Shown: piece by piece, positions 26,503 to 34,491 of the stretch
Layout of the letters: each line of letters starts with the position of its first letter
Numbering within the stretch: position 1 is the stretch's first letter
DNA from: Anaerotruncus sp. MC2020
GTDB taxonomy: Bacteria; Bacillota; Clostridia; Oscillospirales; Ruminococcaceae
Length of the DNA stretch: 64,000 nt
Assembly (NCBI GenBank): GCA_000701945.1
Contig: JNKE01000017.1
Span: 228,727 to 292,726 of the forward strand
Direction: 5' to 3'
Notes under the pieces: model-generated
Seen by the model: the letters and a program-made list of their open reading frames with translations, nothing else
Databases searched by the model: none
What the model was told of the DNA's origin: nothing
Made by a program: the position numbers and the translations under genes

Positions 26503-26563
26503 CTGACAGACTCTGATAGTTTTCTGTCAGATACAGTATAACTCATTTTTCGGCAAAAGTAAA
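26503..26563 (-). promoter_or_regulatory. Promoter and leader inverted repeat of the VanY-type gene
   Basis: On the minus strand, TTTACT (26558-26563), 17 bp, TATACT (26535-26540). Immediately downstream lies the inverted repeat CTGACAGA (26503-26510)/TCTGTCAG (26523-26530), a possible operator or leader hairpin. Confidence 0.6.
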
Positions 26564-26587
26564 GCTTTTTTCCAAAATTATAATATC

Positions 26588-26616
26588 TTGACTTTTAAAA
26601 CGGCTTTAGTTATAAT
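26588..26616 (+). promoter_or_regulatory. Promoter of the GH43 gene
   Basis: TTGACT (26588-26593), 17 bp, TATAAT (26611-26616). Confidence 0.85.
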
Positions 26617-26643
26617 TGAATAAACGACTTTGGAGGTGTAACC

Positions 26644-28110
26644 GTGATATATAAAAACCCTGTGATAAAAGGCTTTTACCCTGACCCGAGCGTATGCTCC
26701 GCCGAGGGCAGATACTACCTTGTGACGAGCTCCTTCCAGTATTTCCCCGGAGTTCCTCTCTTCGAGAGCGATGACCTCGTCAACTGGAAGCAGACAGGTC
26801 ACGTACTCACCCGCGAGAGTCAGCTCCCGCTCGCGAAAACGGGCAGCTCGGGCGGGATATACGCTCCCACGATACGGTATAACGCGGGCAGATTCTACAT
26901 GGTGACGACCAACGTTTCCATTAATACGAATTTCTACGTATGGACGGACGATATACGCGGCGAGTGGTCGGAGCCGATTAAGGTCGCGCAGGACGGCATC
27001 GACCCGTCTCTCTATTTCGAGGACGGCAGAGCCTACTTCATGAGCAACGGCACCGATGACTTCGGCGACAGCGGCATTACTCAGTGCGAGATAGATATCG
27101 CAACGGGAGAGAAGCTCTCGCCCTCCAAGACCATTTGGCACGGCAGCGGCGGACGCTATCTCGAGTCGCCGCACCTCTATAAAATCGGCGGCTGGTACTA
27201 CATCGCCGCTGCCGAGGGCGGCACCGAGTACGGGCACATGGTCACCTGCGCCCGCAGCCGTGAGATATTCGGCGAGTATGAGTCCTGCCCGTTTAATCCA
27301 GTCCTGACGAACCGCAACCTCGGCGGCTTCGAGATACAGGGCGTGGGTCACGGCGACCTCGTCCGCAGGCATGACACGGGCGAGTGGTTCATCATGCACC
27401 TCGGCTTCCGTCAGGCGGGGCAGTGGGAACCCTACCACCATCTCGGCAGAGAGACCTTCCTCACTCCCGTGACCTTCCGCGAGGACGGCTGGTTCACGGC
27501 GGGCAAGGACGGCACAGTCACCCGCGAGTTTGAGATACAGGGCGATTTTGTGCAGGATACAGCCCTGCCTGCGGACTTCGCGTCTCCCTGCGACTGGGTA
27601 TACCTCCGCAACCCTGATATGGCGAACTATGACCTCTCCGCGGACAGATATATCCTCCGCGGCACGGACGTCACCCTCGACGAGGCGGATTCTCCCACCT
27701 TCATCGGAGTCCGTCAGCGTGATTTCTGCGGCAGTCTCGGTGTTTCCGTCAGCTCCGACGGCGCGGAGACGGGTGTGACCGTATATATGGACGAGCACCA
27801 CCGCTACGACCTTGCGATACGTCCGTGCGCGAGCGGATACGAGGCTGTCCTGCGCCTGACGATAGGTTCGGCTCAGTACGTGCGCAAAGCGGTGCAGCTC
27901 TCCCGCAATGCGGCAAAGCTGCGTATAGGTTTCAGCAGTCAGTGCTATGCTTTCTCGGTCACGGACGGCGATAATACCCATGATTTCGGCATAATGGAGA
28001 CGCGGTATGTCTCGTCCGAGGTCGCGGGAGGCTTCACGGGCGTGGTATTCGGACTCTATGCAGTCGGTGGCACTGGCACGGCGACCGATTTTTCGCTGGG
28101 GTATGAATGA
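26644..28110 (+). CDS. Family 43 glycoside hydrolase (beta-xylosidase / arabinofuranosidase)
   Basis: A 488-residue GH43 enzyme with no signal peptide, so it acts on oligosaccharides in the cytoplasm. The catalytic triad fits the family: general base Asp14 (KGFYPDPSV), modulator Asp120 (DGIDPSLYF) and general acid Glu174 (RYLESPHLY). The N-terminal five-blade propeller (about 1-300) is followed by a C-terminal beta-sandwich (about 320-488), as in two-domain xylosidases. It starts with GTG 26644 after GGAGGTG. The family alone does not separate xylosidase from arabinofuranosidase. It complements the extracellular xylan enzymes at the other end of the window. Confidence 0.93.
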   Translation: MIYKNPVIKGFYPDPSVCSAEGRYYLVTSSFQYFPGVPLFESDDLVNWKQTGHVLTRESQLPLAKTGSSGGIYAPTIRYNAGRFYMVTTNVSINTNFYVWTDDIRGEWSEPIKVAQDGIDPSLYFEDGRAYFMSNGTDDFGDSGITQCEIDIATGEKLSPSKTIWHGSGGRYLESPHLYKIGGWYYIAAAEGGTEYGHMVTCARSREIFGEYESCPFNPVLTNRNLGGFEIQGVGHGDLVRRHDTGEWFIMHLGFRQAGQWEPYHHLGRETFLTPVTFREDGWFTAGKDGTVTREFEIQGDFVQDTALPADFASPCDWVYLRNPDMANYDLSADRYILRGTDVTLDEADSPTFIGVRQRDFCGSLGVSVSSDGAETGVTVYMDEHHRYDLAIRPCASGYEAVLRLTIGSAQYVRKAVQLSRNAAKLRIGFSSQCYAFSVTDGDNTHDFGIMETRYVSSEVAGGFTGVVFGLYAVGGTGTATDFSLGYE

Positions 28111-28128
28111 GAATAACGGGCAGGGCAC

Positions 28129-28157
28129 TTGCTATTCCCGCAGTATTGTGATATAAT
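28129..28157 (+). promoter_or_regulatory. Promoter upstream of the tocopherol-cyclase-like gene
   Basis: TTGCTA (28129-28134), 17 bp, TATAAT (28152-28157). Confidence 0.75.
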
Positions 28158-28213
28158 TAAATGGACTTTACAAGCATCGGACGCAACCAAGTTTTGTTAC
28201 AGGAGAGAAGACT

Positions 28214-29350
28214 ATGAATCTATTCAACAAGCACGATATCACTCGCAACGCCTGTATGCTCAAGGGCAAGCTCGCACGGAAGGGCTACGACTGGTGGTGG
28301 CATTCGTTCACGGGCGTGGACGAGCTCACCGGCGAGGAGAAAGCCTTCTTCATCGAGTTCTTCGTATGCAATCCCGACCTCGCCGAGCCCGAGCCTGTGC
28401 TCGGTCAGCTCCCCGAGAACCAGTTCGCGGGAAAGAAGCCCTCGTATCTCATGGTCAAGGCGGGCTGCTGGGGAAAGGACGCTAAGCAGCTCCACCGCTT
28501 CTTCTCGTGGAACGACATCAGCGTGTCGGAGGGAGTGCCGTTCTCTGTCATAGCGGGAGACTGCTTCGTCTCCGAGAACAAGCTCTGCGGAAGCGTCAAG
28601 GTTACTCCCGAGGAGGCTGACGCTCACCCCGAGTATATGTGTGACGCGGGCGAGATGACGTGGGAGCTCACCGTCAACAAGCAGATAGCCTTCAACGTCG
28701 GCTACGGCGCGGGAGACATCATGCGCGCACTCAACGCCTTCGAGATGTACTGGCACGCCGAGGGTATGAAGACGCTCTACTCGGGCACTGTCACCGTCAA
28801 CGGCAGGCGCTATACCGTCACTCCCGAGACCTCTTACGGCTATGCCGACAAGAACTGGGGAGGGGACTTCACCTCGCCGTGGATATGGCTGTCGTCGTGC
28901 TGCATGGAGAGCCGTATCACGGGAAAGAAGCTCGAGAACAGTGTGTTCGATATCGGCGGAGGCAAGCCAAAGGTGTTCGGCATTCCCCTCGACCGCATAC
29001 TCCTCGGAGCGTTCTGCTACGAGGGCAGGGAGTTCGAGTTCAACTTCTCCAAGTTCTGGACTAAGCCCAAGACCATTTTCAGGTGCTTCGAGACCGATAC
29101 CGAGATAGTATGGCAGGTGCAGCAGTCCAACCGTAAATACGTGATGAGGACGTGCATACACTGCCGCAAGGACGAAATGCTCTTCATCAACTACGAGGCG
29201 CCGAACGGCTCGAAGCAGCATAACCGCCTCTGGAACGGCGGCACGGGAAAGGGCAGGATAAAGCTGTTCGAGAAGAAGGGCGGCTCGCTCGAGCTCATCG
29301 ACGATATCAGCGTATCGCACGTAGGCTGCGAATACGGAGAATTCTGCTGA
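28214..29350 (+). CDS. Tocopherol-cyclase-like / AttH-CrtC lipocalin-fold protein
   Basis: A 378-residue protein with the pattern of the tocopherol cyclase-like family (PF14249): an N-terminal YDWWWHSFTG region, central GYADKNWGGDF followed by SPWIWLSSC, and many beta-strand-like segments expected for a double lipocalin barrel. Bacterial members do not make tocopherol and their substrate is unknown; a lipid or isoprenoid ligand is likely. There is no signal peptide. It has its own promoter and terminator, so neighbours give no clue. Thirteen-odd cysteines are unusual for such a length and may reflect the anaerobic cytoplasm. Confidence 0.65.
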   Translation: MNLFNKHDITRNACMLKGKLARKGYDWWWHSFTGVDELTGEEKAFFIEFFVCNPDLAEPEPVLGQLPENQFAGKKPSYLMVKAGCWGKDAKQLHRFFSWNDISVSEGVPFSVIAGDCFVSENKLCGSVKVTPEEADAHPEYMCDAGEMTWELTVNKQIAFNVGYGAGDIMRALNAFEMYWHAEGMKTLYSGTVTVNGRRYTVTPETSYGYADKNWGGDFTSPWIWLSSCCMESRITGKKLENSVFDIGGGKPKVFGIPLDRILLGAFCYEGREFEFNFSKFWTKPKTIFRCFETDTEIVWQVQQSNRKYVMRTCIHCRKDEMLFINYEAPNGSKQHNRLWNGGTGKGRIKLFEKKGGSLELIDDISVSHVGCEYGEFC

Positions 29351-29393
29351 TTCGGAGCTGTTCATGGGCGCATTCCGTGCTCTCTGAAAAGCA

Positions 29394-29422
29394 AAAAAGC
29401 AGGTCAGATGACCTGCTTTTTC
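29394..29422. terminator. Bidirectional terminator
   Basis: AAAAGCAGGTCA-GA-TGACCTGCTTTT with T-runs on both strands, between two convergent genes. Confidence 0.9.
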
Positions 29423-31093
29423 TTATTTATCCAGCCTTTTCTCGAATTCCGTATTGGGAAGCGGCTTGTCGAAGTAGTAGCCCTGCGCGAGCGAACAGCT
29501 GTTGCTTCTCAGCATATTTACCTGATTCTCTGTCTCTACGCCCTCGGCGATGCACTCCAGTCCGAGCTCCTTCGCCATTGCGACGAGGTACTTGAACATG
29601 ACGCTGCGGGTGCTGTGAGGATTATCCGTGTCGGACGGGAGAAGGCTCCTGTCGAGCTTCAGCACGTTCCACGGGATGTCGCGTATAAGGTTCAGCGAGA
29701 ACTGTCCTATGCCGAAGTCGTCCACCGAGGTGCATATGCCATCCTGCTGTAGCTCGCTGACTATGCGCTTTATCTCCTTGAATTCGACGTCGTTCGCCGA
29801 CTCGGTCAGCTCTATCTCGATGAGCTCGTGCGGGACGCGGTTCCTGTCGACTACTTCGAGTATGTGGTCGGAGAGGTCGGCGTCCATTATGTGCTTGCGC
29901 GAGAGGTTCACCGACACGCGCACAACGGGCTTGCCCTCGTCGATGCGGCGGCGTATGTCCTGACAGACGCGCTCGAGCACGAAGAAATCGAGCCTGCAAA
30001 TGTCAGAGGATTGCTCCAGTATCGGTATGAACTCGGCAGGCATGATGACCTCGCCCTTGTGCTCCCAGCGGCAGAGCGCCTCTGCGCCGATTATCTCCTC
30101 TGCCTGTATATCCGTCTTGGGCTGGTAGTATACCTTGAATTCGTCGTTCTCGAGAGCCTGCGGGAAGAGGCGGTGGAGGTCGGCGAGACGCTCGTTCACT
30201 GCCACGGACTTGTCGTCAAAGAAGACTATGTTCTCGGATTCGTTGTTCTTTGCGACCTTTGTCGAGGCGAGTATCTTGTCCATGATGTCGCCCGGGTCTT
30301 CGTATACAAAGCCGTCGGGTATGCGGAATATTCCCGTGCTCGCAGAGACTGTCACGCGCTTCTGACTGCTCGCGTCATAGGTCACGGGCACGCCCTTGAG
30401 TATCTCCAGCACGTCTATCAGCAGGCTGTCGTCGAACGCAGCCACGAAGTTGTCGCCTCCGACGCGGCAGACGATGCCGTCGTCGCCGATGACCTCTTCG
30501 AGCATGGTGAAGTAGCTCCTCATGACCATATCGCCCGCATTTCTGCCTATCTCCTGATTTATCTGTGAGAAGCGGCGGAGATTGAAATAGGCGGCGGTGT
30601 GCGTACCAAGGCGCTTTTTCTCGTTCAGCTGCTCTATATAGCGCATGAAGGAGCGCAAGTTGCGGTAGCCGCTGTCATCGTAGAAGGTCAGGCGCTCGAC
30701 CATTTTTTGCAGCTTGTTGTTGCCGACAAAGCTGAGCACCGTCTTGAGTATCAGGTCTATTTTTTCGCGCTCCTCGTCAGTGAGCGGCTCTGCGTCTGCG
30801 GGCATATAGACCCTGCACTTTGCCACAGCCATTGACTTCGTGACTATCCTTCTGCCCATGACCTCGCGTCCGCCCTCGCCGCTGTCATAGCAGACAAAGA
30901 CCTCGCCGCGCCCCGATTTCTCGTTGCTCGTGGACTTGTAGAACTCGGTCACGCCCTTCGATACGCGGAACAGCTTGCACAGCTCCGCGAGGGAGACGTT
31001 GAGCTTGTCCAGCGTGAAATCGTCGGTGTCGTTCATCGTGGTCAGGAGCTGCTCGAGCAGCTCGTAATAGCGTATCAGCCTGTCATTTTCCAT
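29423..31093 (-). CDS. EAL-domain cyclic di-GMP phosphodiesterase with degenerate GGDEF domain
   Basis: A 556-residue cytosolic protein: N-terminal sensory-like region (about 1-135), a GGDEF-type domain (about 140-300) whose signature reads RVGGDNF instead of GGDEF, and a C-terminal EAL domain (about 310-556). The EAL domain keeps AEALCRW, NLSRKH, IELTES, DDFGIG, LKLDRS and EGVET, the metal and catalytic residues, so it should hydrolyse cyclic di-GMP. The GGDEF half probably binds GTP or is only structural. It has its own promoter at 31172-31200. Confidence 0.92.
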   Translation of the reverse strand: MENDRLIRYYELLEQLLTTMNDTDDFTLDKLNVSLAELCKLFRVSKGVTEFYKSTSNEKSGRGEVFVCYDSGEGGREVMGRRIVTKSMAVAKCRVYMPADAEPLTDEEREKIDLILKTVLSFVGNNKLQKMVERLTFYDDSGYRNLRSFMRYIEQLNEKKRLGTHTAAYFNLRRFSQINQEIGRNAGDMVMRSYFTMLEEVIGDDGIVCRVGGDNFVAAFDDSLLIDVLEILKGVPVTYDASSQKRVTVSASTGIFRIPDGFVYEDPGDIMDKILASTKVAKNNESENIVFFDDKSVAVNERLADLHRLFPQALENDEFKVYYQPKTDIQAEEIIGAEALCRWEHKGEVIMPAEFIPILEQSSDICRLDFFVLERVCQDIRRRIDEGKPVVRVSVNLSRKHIMDADLSDHILEVVDRNRVPHELIEIELTESANDVEFKEIKRIVSELQQDGICTSVDDFGIGQFSLNLIRDIPWNVLKLDRSLLPSDTDNPHSTRSVMFKYLVAMAKELGLECIAEGVETENQVNMLRSNSCSLAQGYYFDKPLPNTEFEKRLDK

Positions 31094-31122
31094 AATTTCA
31101 CCCTTTCTGCGGCGTTGTGTGC

Positions 31123-31143
31123 GGGACGCCGAGATGCCGTCCC
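31123..31143. repeat. Short hairpin related to the 5165-5248 element ends
   Basis: GGGACG/CGTCCC with a 9-nt loop, in the leader of the EAL gene. The word GGGACGCC also begins the element at 5165. Confidence 0.4.
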
Positions 31144-31171
31144 CTGCGACTGTCGGAAAAACTATTAATTA

Positions 31172-31200
31172 ATTATACCACGTTTTCATCGAAAATGCAA
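31172..31200 (-). promoter_or_regulatory. Promoter of the EAL gene
   Basis: On the minus strand, TTGCAT (31195-31200), 17 bp, TATAAT (31172-31177). Confidence 0.8.
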
Positions 31201-31276
31201 CAGGAAAACAAAAAAATTTGTATATCTTGATTTGCTGTGCGTTTTTCATTATCCTGCATGGCATCGCCAAAAATGC

Positions 31277-31306
31277 TTGACAAAGCCCTGCTTATTATGA
31301 TATAAT
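31277..31306 (+). promoter_or_regulatory. Promoter of the XRE-cupin / acyl-CoA ligase operon
   Basis: TTGACA (31277-31282), 18 bp, TATAAT (31301-31306). Confidence 0.85.
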
Positions 31307-31374
31307 GAAGATTGTATTAATATGCGGAGACTATAGCGCTCTGCGTAACTATTAACATCATTGGAGGTTGCAAT

Positions 31375-31920
31375 ATGGAAAGCATTAATGAGATAGCTGC
31401 TCGTATCCGCGAGCTTCGCGAGGTATGCGACTATTCACAGGAACAGCTTGCACAGGAGCTCGGGCTCTCTGCCGAGCAGTATGCGGGCTATGAGCAGAAC
31501 GGAGACTTCCCGATAAGCGTCATCTATGAGATAGCAAATAAATTCCGAGTCGATTTCAATGAGCTCGTCACGGGCGAGCCCAGCCGCATCGACACATATC
31601 ACGTCGTCCGCCGCGGACACGGCAAGAGCGTCAGCCGCTACCCGGGCTACCGCTTCAAGGACTTGGCGTATCGCTACGCTGACAAGATAATGCAGCCCCT
31701 CCTCGTAACTCTCGAGCCCTCGGACGAGCCCGCAAAGCTCGTTACACACGCGGGTCAGGAGTTCAACCTCGTGCTCAAGGGCAGCATAATCGTCACCTTC
31801 GAGGACAAGGAGATAGTCCTCAATGAGGGCGATTCGATATACTTCAATCCCACTTATCCCCATGGACAGCGCTGCAACGGCGATACAAAGGCGCGCTTCC
31901 TGACTATAATAGCAGAATAA
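31375..31920 (+). CDS. XRE-family regulator with C-terminal cupin domain
   Basis: A 181-residue regulator: helix-turn-helix at about 7-62 (IRELREVCDYSQEQLAQELG) and a cupin beta-barrel at about 105-180 (EFNLVLKGSIIVTF, then GDSIYFNPTYPHGQRC). In such regulators the cupin senses a small ligand. It is followed after 18 nt by an AMP-binding acyl-CoA ligase, a widespread pairing in gut Firmicutes, so it most likely controls that gene and senses a related acid or metabolite. GGAGGTTG precedes ATG 31375. Confidence 0.92.
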   Translation: MESINEIAARIRELREVCDYSQEQLAQELGLSAEQYAGYEQNGDFPISVIYEIANKFRVDFNELVTGEPSRIDTYHVVRRGHGKSVSRYPGYRFKDLAYRYADKIMQPLLVTLEPSDEPAKLVTHAGQEFNLVLKGSIIVTFEDKEIVLNEGDSIYFNPTYPHGQRCNGDTKARFLTIIAE

Positions 31921-31938
31921 CAAAGGAGTTAATATATA

Positions 31939-33615
31939 ATGCTTTTAGACCGATATCTGCCTCGTATCGAATTCGATTCATACGAGGACTTCGTACAGAA
32001 TTACCGCGTAAACGTTCCCGAGGACTTCAACTTCGGCTGGGATATCGTTGACGAGTGGGCTAAGCAGGAGCCCGAAAAGAAGGCTCTGGTATGGCTCAGC
32101 CACGATAAGAAGGAGCGTACATTCACCTTTACCGACATCTCCAAGCTCTCGAATCAGACCTGCCATTACTTCCGCAGCCTCGGACTCAAAAAGGGCGACG
32201 TTGTGCTGCTTATCCTCCGCCGCCGCTGGGAGTACTGGGTAATTGCGACAGCGCTCCACAAGCTCGGAGTTATCCTCATCCCCGGCAACCTGCTCTTCAC
32301 GACACACGATATCGCTTACCGCGGCAATATGGCTGAGATTTCCGCTATCATCGCCTGCGACGACGAGTACATACGCGGACAGATTGACGCCGCAGCTCCC
32401 GAGATAAGGACGCTCCGCCGCAAGATAGCAGTCGCAGAGCCGCGCGAGGGCTGGGACTTCTTCGAGGACGAGATTGCAAAGTTCCCCGATACGTTCGAGC
32501 GTCCCACGGGTGACGAGGCTACAAAGGCTACAGACACAATGCTGATATACTTCACCTCGGGCTCTACCGGTATGCCAAAAATGGTATGTCATAACTTCGC
32601 ACATCCGCTCGGTCACATAGTCACAGCCAAGTACTGGCATCAGGTACAGGAGAACAAGCTCCATATGTCCATATCCGACTCGGGCTGGGCTAAGTTCGGC
32701 TGGGGCAAGCTCTACGGACAGTGGATATGCGGCGCGATACAGTTCGCATATGACTTCACGGGCAGATTCAACGCAAAGGATATCCTCGAGGTAATCAGCC
32801 ACTATAAGCTGACCACGTTCTGCGCTCCGCCTACTATGTACCGCTTCATGCTTCAGGAGGATATGACGCAGTACGACCTCTCGTCAATACAGAACTTCTG
32901 CAACGCGGGCGAGCCCCTCAATCCCGAGGTTTTCAACCGCATTTACGAGCTCACGGGCAAGAAGATGAGAGAGGGCTTTGGTCAGACCGAGGGCACTGTC
33001 CTCATCGCGAACTTCCCGTGGATAGACCCCAAGCCGGGCTCGACCGGCAAGCCCTCGCCGCTGTATAATATCCACCTCCTCCGTCCCGACGGCACCGAGT
33101 GCGACGACGGTGAAGAGGGCAGCATCATGGCTTGCGGCATCGACAAGCAGCACCCCACAGGTCTGTTCTGCGGCTACTATAAGGACCCCGAGCTGACAAA
33201 GGCTGTGCTCGGCGGCGAGAACTACGATACAGGCGACGTTGCATGGCGCGATTCCAATGGCTATTACTGGTTCGTGGGACGCAACGATGACGTTATCAAG
33301 TGCTCGGGCTACCGCATAGGACCCTTCGAGGTAGAGAGCGCTCTGCTCACTCACCCCGCAGTAGTAGAGTCCGCGATAACAGGTGCTCCCGACCCGATAA
33401 GAGGTCAGGTAGTCAAGGCGACGGTAGTGCTCGCGAAGGGCTATACTCCGTCTCCCGAGCTCACAAAGGAGCTTCAGGACCACGTTAAGCACGAGACTGC
33501 TCCGTACAAGTACCCCCGCGTTATCGAGTACGTTGACGAGCTCCCCAAGACGCTCGGCGGCAAGATAAAGCGCGCGCAGATACGTCACACTGACGAGGAA
33601 GCGGCGGCTAAATAA
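31939..33615 (+). CDS. AMP-forming acyl-CoA synthetase (medium-chain / acetyl-CoA-synthetase-like)
   Basis: A 558-residue ANL-superfamily ligase activating a carboxylic acid to its CoA thioester. The AMP-binding motif YFTSGSTGMPKM (about residue 200), GFGQTEGT, YDTGDVAWRD, the hinge GRNDDVIKCSGYRIGPFEVE and the C-terminal catalytic lysine in LPKTLGGKIKRAQIR are intact. The overall pattern is closest to the medium-chain acyl-CoA synthetase group; the substrate is unknown. It is cotranscribed with the XRE-cupin regulator. The structured element B lies 7 nt after the stop. Confidence 0.9.
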   Translation: MLLDRYLPRIEFDSYEDFVQNYRVNVPEDFNFGWDIVDEWAKQEPEKKALVWLSHDKKERTFTFTDISKLSNQTCHYFRSLGLKKGDVVLLILRRRWEYWVIATALHKLGVILIPGNLLFTTHDIAYRGNMAEISAIIACDDEYIRGQIDAAAPEIRTLRRKIAVAEPREGWDFFEDEIAKFPDTFERPTGDEATKATDTMLIYFTSGSTGMPKMVCHNFAHPLGHIVTAKYWHQVQENKLHMSISDSGWAKFGWGKLYGQWICGAIQFAYDFTGRFNAKDILEVISHYKLTTFCAPPTMYRFMLQEDMTQYDLSSIQNFCNAGEPLNPEVFNRIYELTGKKMREGFGQTEGTVLIANFPWIDPKPGSTGKPSPLYNIHLLRPDGTECDDGEEGSIMACGIDKQHPTGLFCGYYKDPELTKAVLGGENYDTGDVAWRDSNGYYWFVGRNDDVIKCSGYRIGPFEVESALLTHPAVVESAITGAPDPIRGQVVKATVVLAKGYTPSPELTKELQDHVKHETAPYKYPRVIEYVDELPKTLGGKIKRAQIRHTDEEAAAK

Positions 33616-33621
33616 AAGAAT

Positions 33622-33741
33622 ATCCCCGCGACAGGGGCTTCCCTTAACGGAAAAAACGGGTTACCGAGCCGTAAACTTATGGTGCGTATTGGGTAACCTG
33701 CGAATCCGTCAGAGGGGACTCCTCTCAGCGGGGATTTTTTA
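33622..33741 (+). ncRNA. Structured element copy B inside a strong terminator
   Basis: The outer stem ATCCCCGC (33622-33629)/GCGGGGAT (33728-33735) is followed by TTTTTT. Inside, 33637-33719 matches copy A: CTTCCCTTAACGG, GGTTACC (33659-33665)/GGTAACC (33692-33698), GAGCCGTA (33666-33673) and CCGTCAG (33706-33712). Relative to copy A, P2 changes from CAG/CTG to CGG/CCG and P3 from GTCACC/GGTGAC to GTTACC/GGTAAC, so both pairings are kept. It lies between convergent genes. Confidence 0.65.
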
Positions 33742-34389
33742 TTGCTTGCAGAAGTCCGACATTTCCTTTTCAAGGAGACGGTATACCAGCGCGACGAGGT
33801 AGCCGTCGGCGACTGCGTGATTGAGTCTCACGGTCACGGGCATGAGCAGCCTGCCGCTCTCCTCGCGGTATCTTCCCCAGTTGACTATCGGCAGGAAGTA
33901 GAGGTAGCCGTCGGGCAGCTCCACATTCAGCGAGTCATACGACAGCCACGAGATATACGACGCGTCGAACCAGTTCGGGTGAGCGGCAGCGTCGAGCTGA
34001 TACTCGTGGGTCTGCTTTGCACGTTCAATGTCGGCGAGAGCTCTCGCGTAAAATGTATCGTAATCAGATGAATAGCGCGTATATACGGGAGTGCAGGTCT
34101 CGGTGTCATCGTGGAAGATGTACTGCGTAGGGTTTATCTCGTCGTAGCATATCAGCTCGTCCGTCTGCCACAGATATGCCATTCGGTAGTCCTCGCGCGA
34201 GTTGAGCACCTTTGTGAGCAGGTACAGGAAGTTGATGTAGAATTTTGTACCCGTGCGCAGGGAGTAGGCGACGAGCTCTGTGACGTCGATGCGCGCCGTC
34301 ATCGAGACCGAGCATTTGCAGTCCTCCGTGAAATGGCGGTATACTCCCGCGCGGTAGTATTTCTCCTTGTCTATTTTTCGGTAGTTCAT
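33739..34389 (-). CDS. Chloramphenicol acetyltransferase-like protein (CatA fold)
   Basis: A 216-residue CAT-family acyltransferase. The catalytic histidine motif HxxxDG is present as NHAVADGYL near the C-terminus; classical CAT has HHAVCDG, so the residue before the catalytic His is Asn here. FYINFLYLLTKVLN and the final helical segment also fit the fold. Many gut Firmicutes carry such paralogues without a resistance phenotype, so the natural acceptor is uncertain. ATG at 34389. It is convergent with the acyl-CoA ligase, sharing the element B terminator region. Confidence 0.82.
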   Translation of the reverse strand: MNYRKIDKEKYYRAGVYRHFTEDCKCSVSMTARIDVTELVAYSLRTGTKFYINFLYLLTKVLNSREDYRMAYLWQTDELICYDEINPTQYIFHDDTETCTPVYTRYSSDYDTFYARALADIERAKQTHEYQLDAAAHPNWFDASYISWLSYDSLNVELPDGYLYFLPIVNWGRYREESGRLLMPVTVRLNHAVADGYLVALVYRLLEKEMSDFCKQ

Positions 34390-34419
34390 GTAGTTGCACC
34401 TCTATTTGCTGAATAATTG

Positions 34420-34477
34420 GCGCCCCACTCAGAAGTGAGGCGCTCTTGGCAGCGGGAGCTTTCTCGCTGCCTTTTTT
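34420..34477 (+). terminator. Plus-oriented terminator-like hairpins
   Basis: GGCAGCG (34448-34454)/CGCTGCC (34465-34471) followed by TTTTTT, preceded by a second hairpin GCGCC...GGCGC (34420-34443). No plus-strand gene ends here; both neighbours are on the minus strand. The minus-strand side has no T-run, though the hairpin could still end the GH3 transcript inefficiently. Confidence 0.5.
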
Positions 34478-34491
34478 GACATATATGTGTA

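Noticed and set aside
26578..28128. A 516-codon minus-strand frame, longer than the gene on the other strand
   Set aside because: It lies wholly antisense to the GH43 gene, which has a promoter, ribosome-binding site and all family motifs. The antisense frame has no domain and arises from codon bias.
33739..34389. Acquired chloramphenicol resistance gene on a mobile element
   Set aside because: No transposase, repeats or composition change around it; the CAT-like fold is common in chromosomes of gut Firmicutes without proven resistance.
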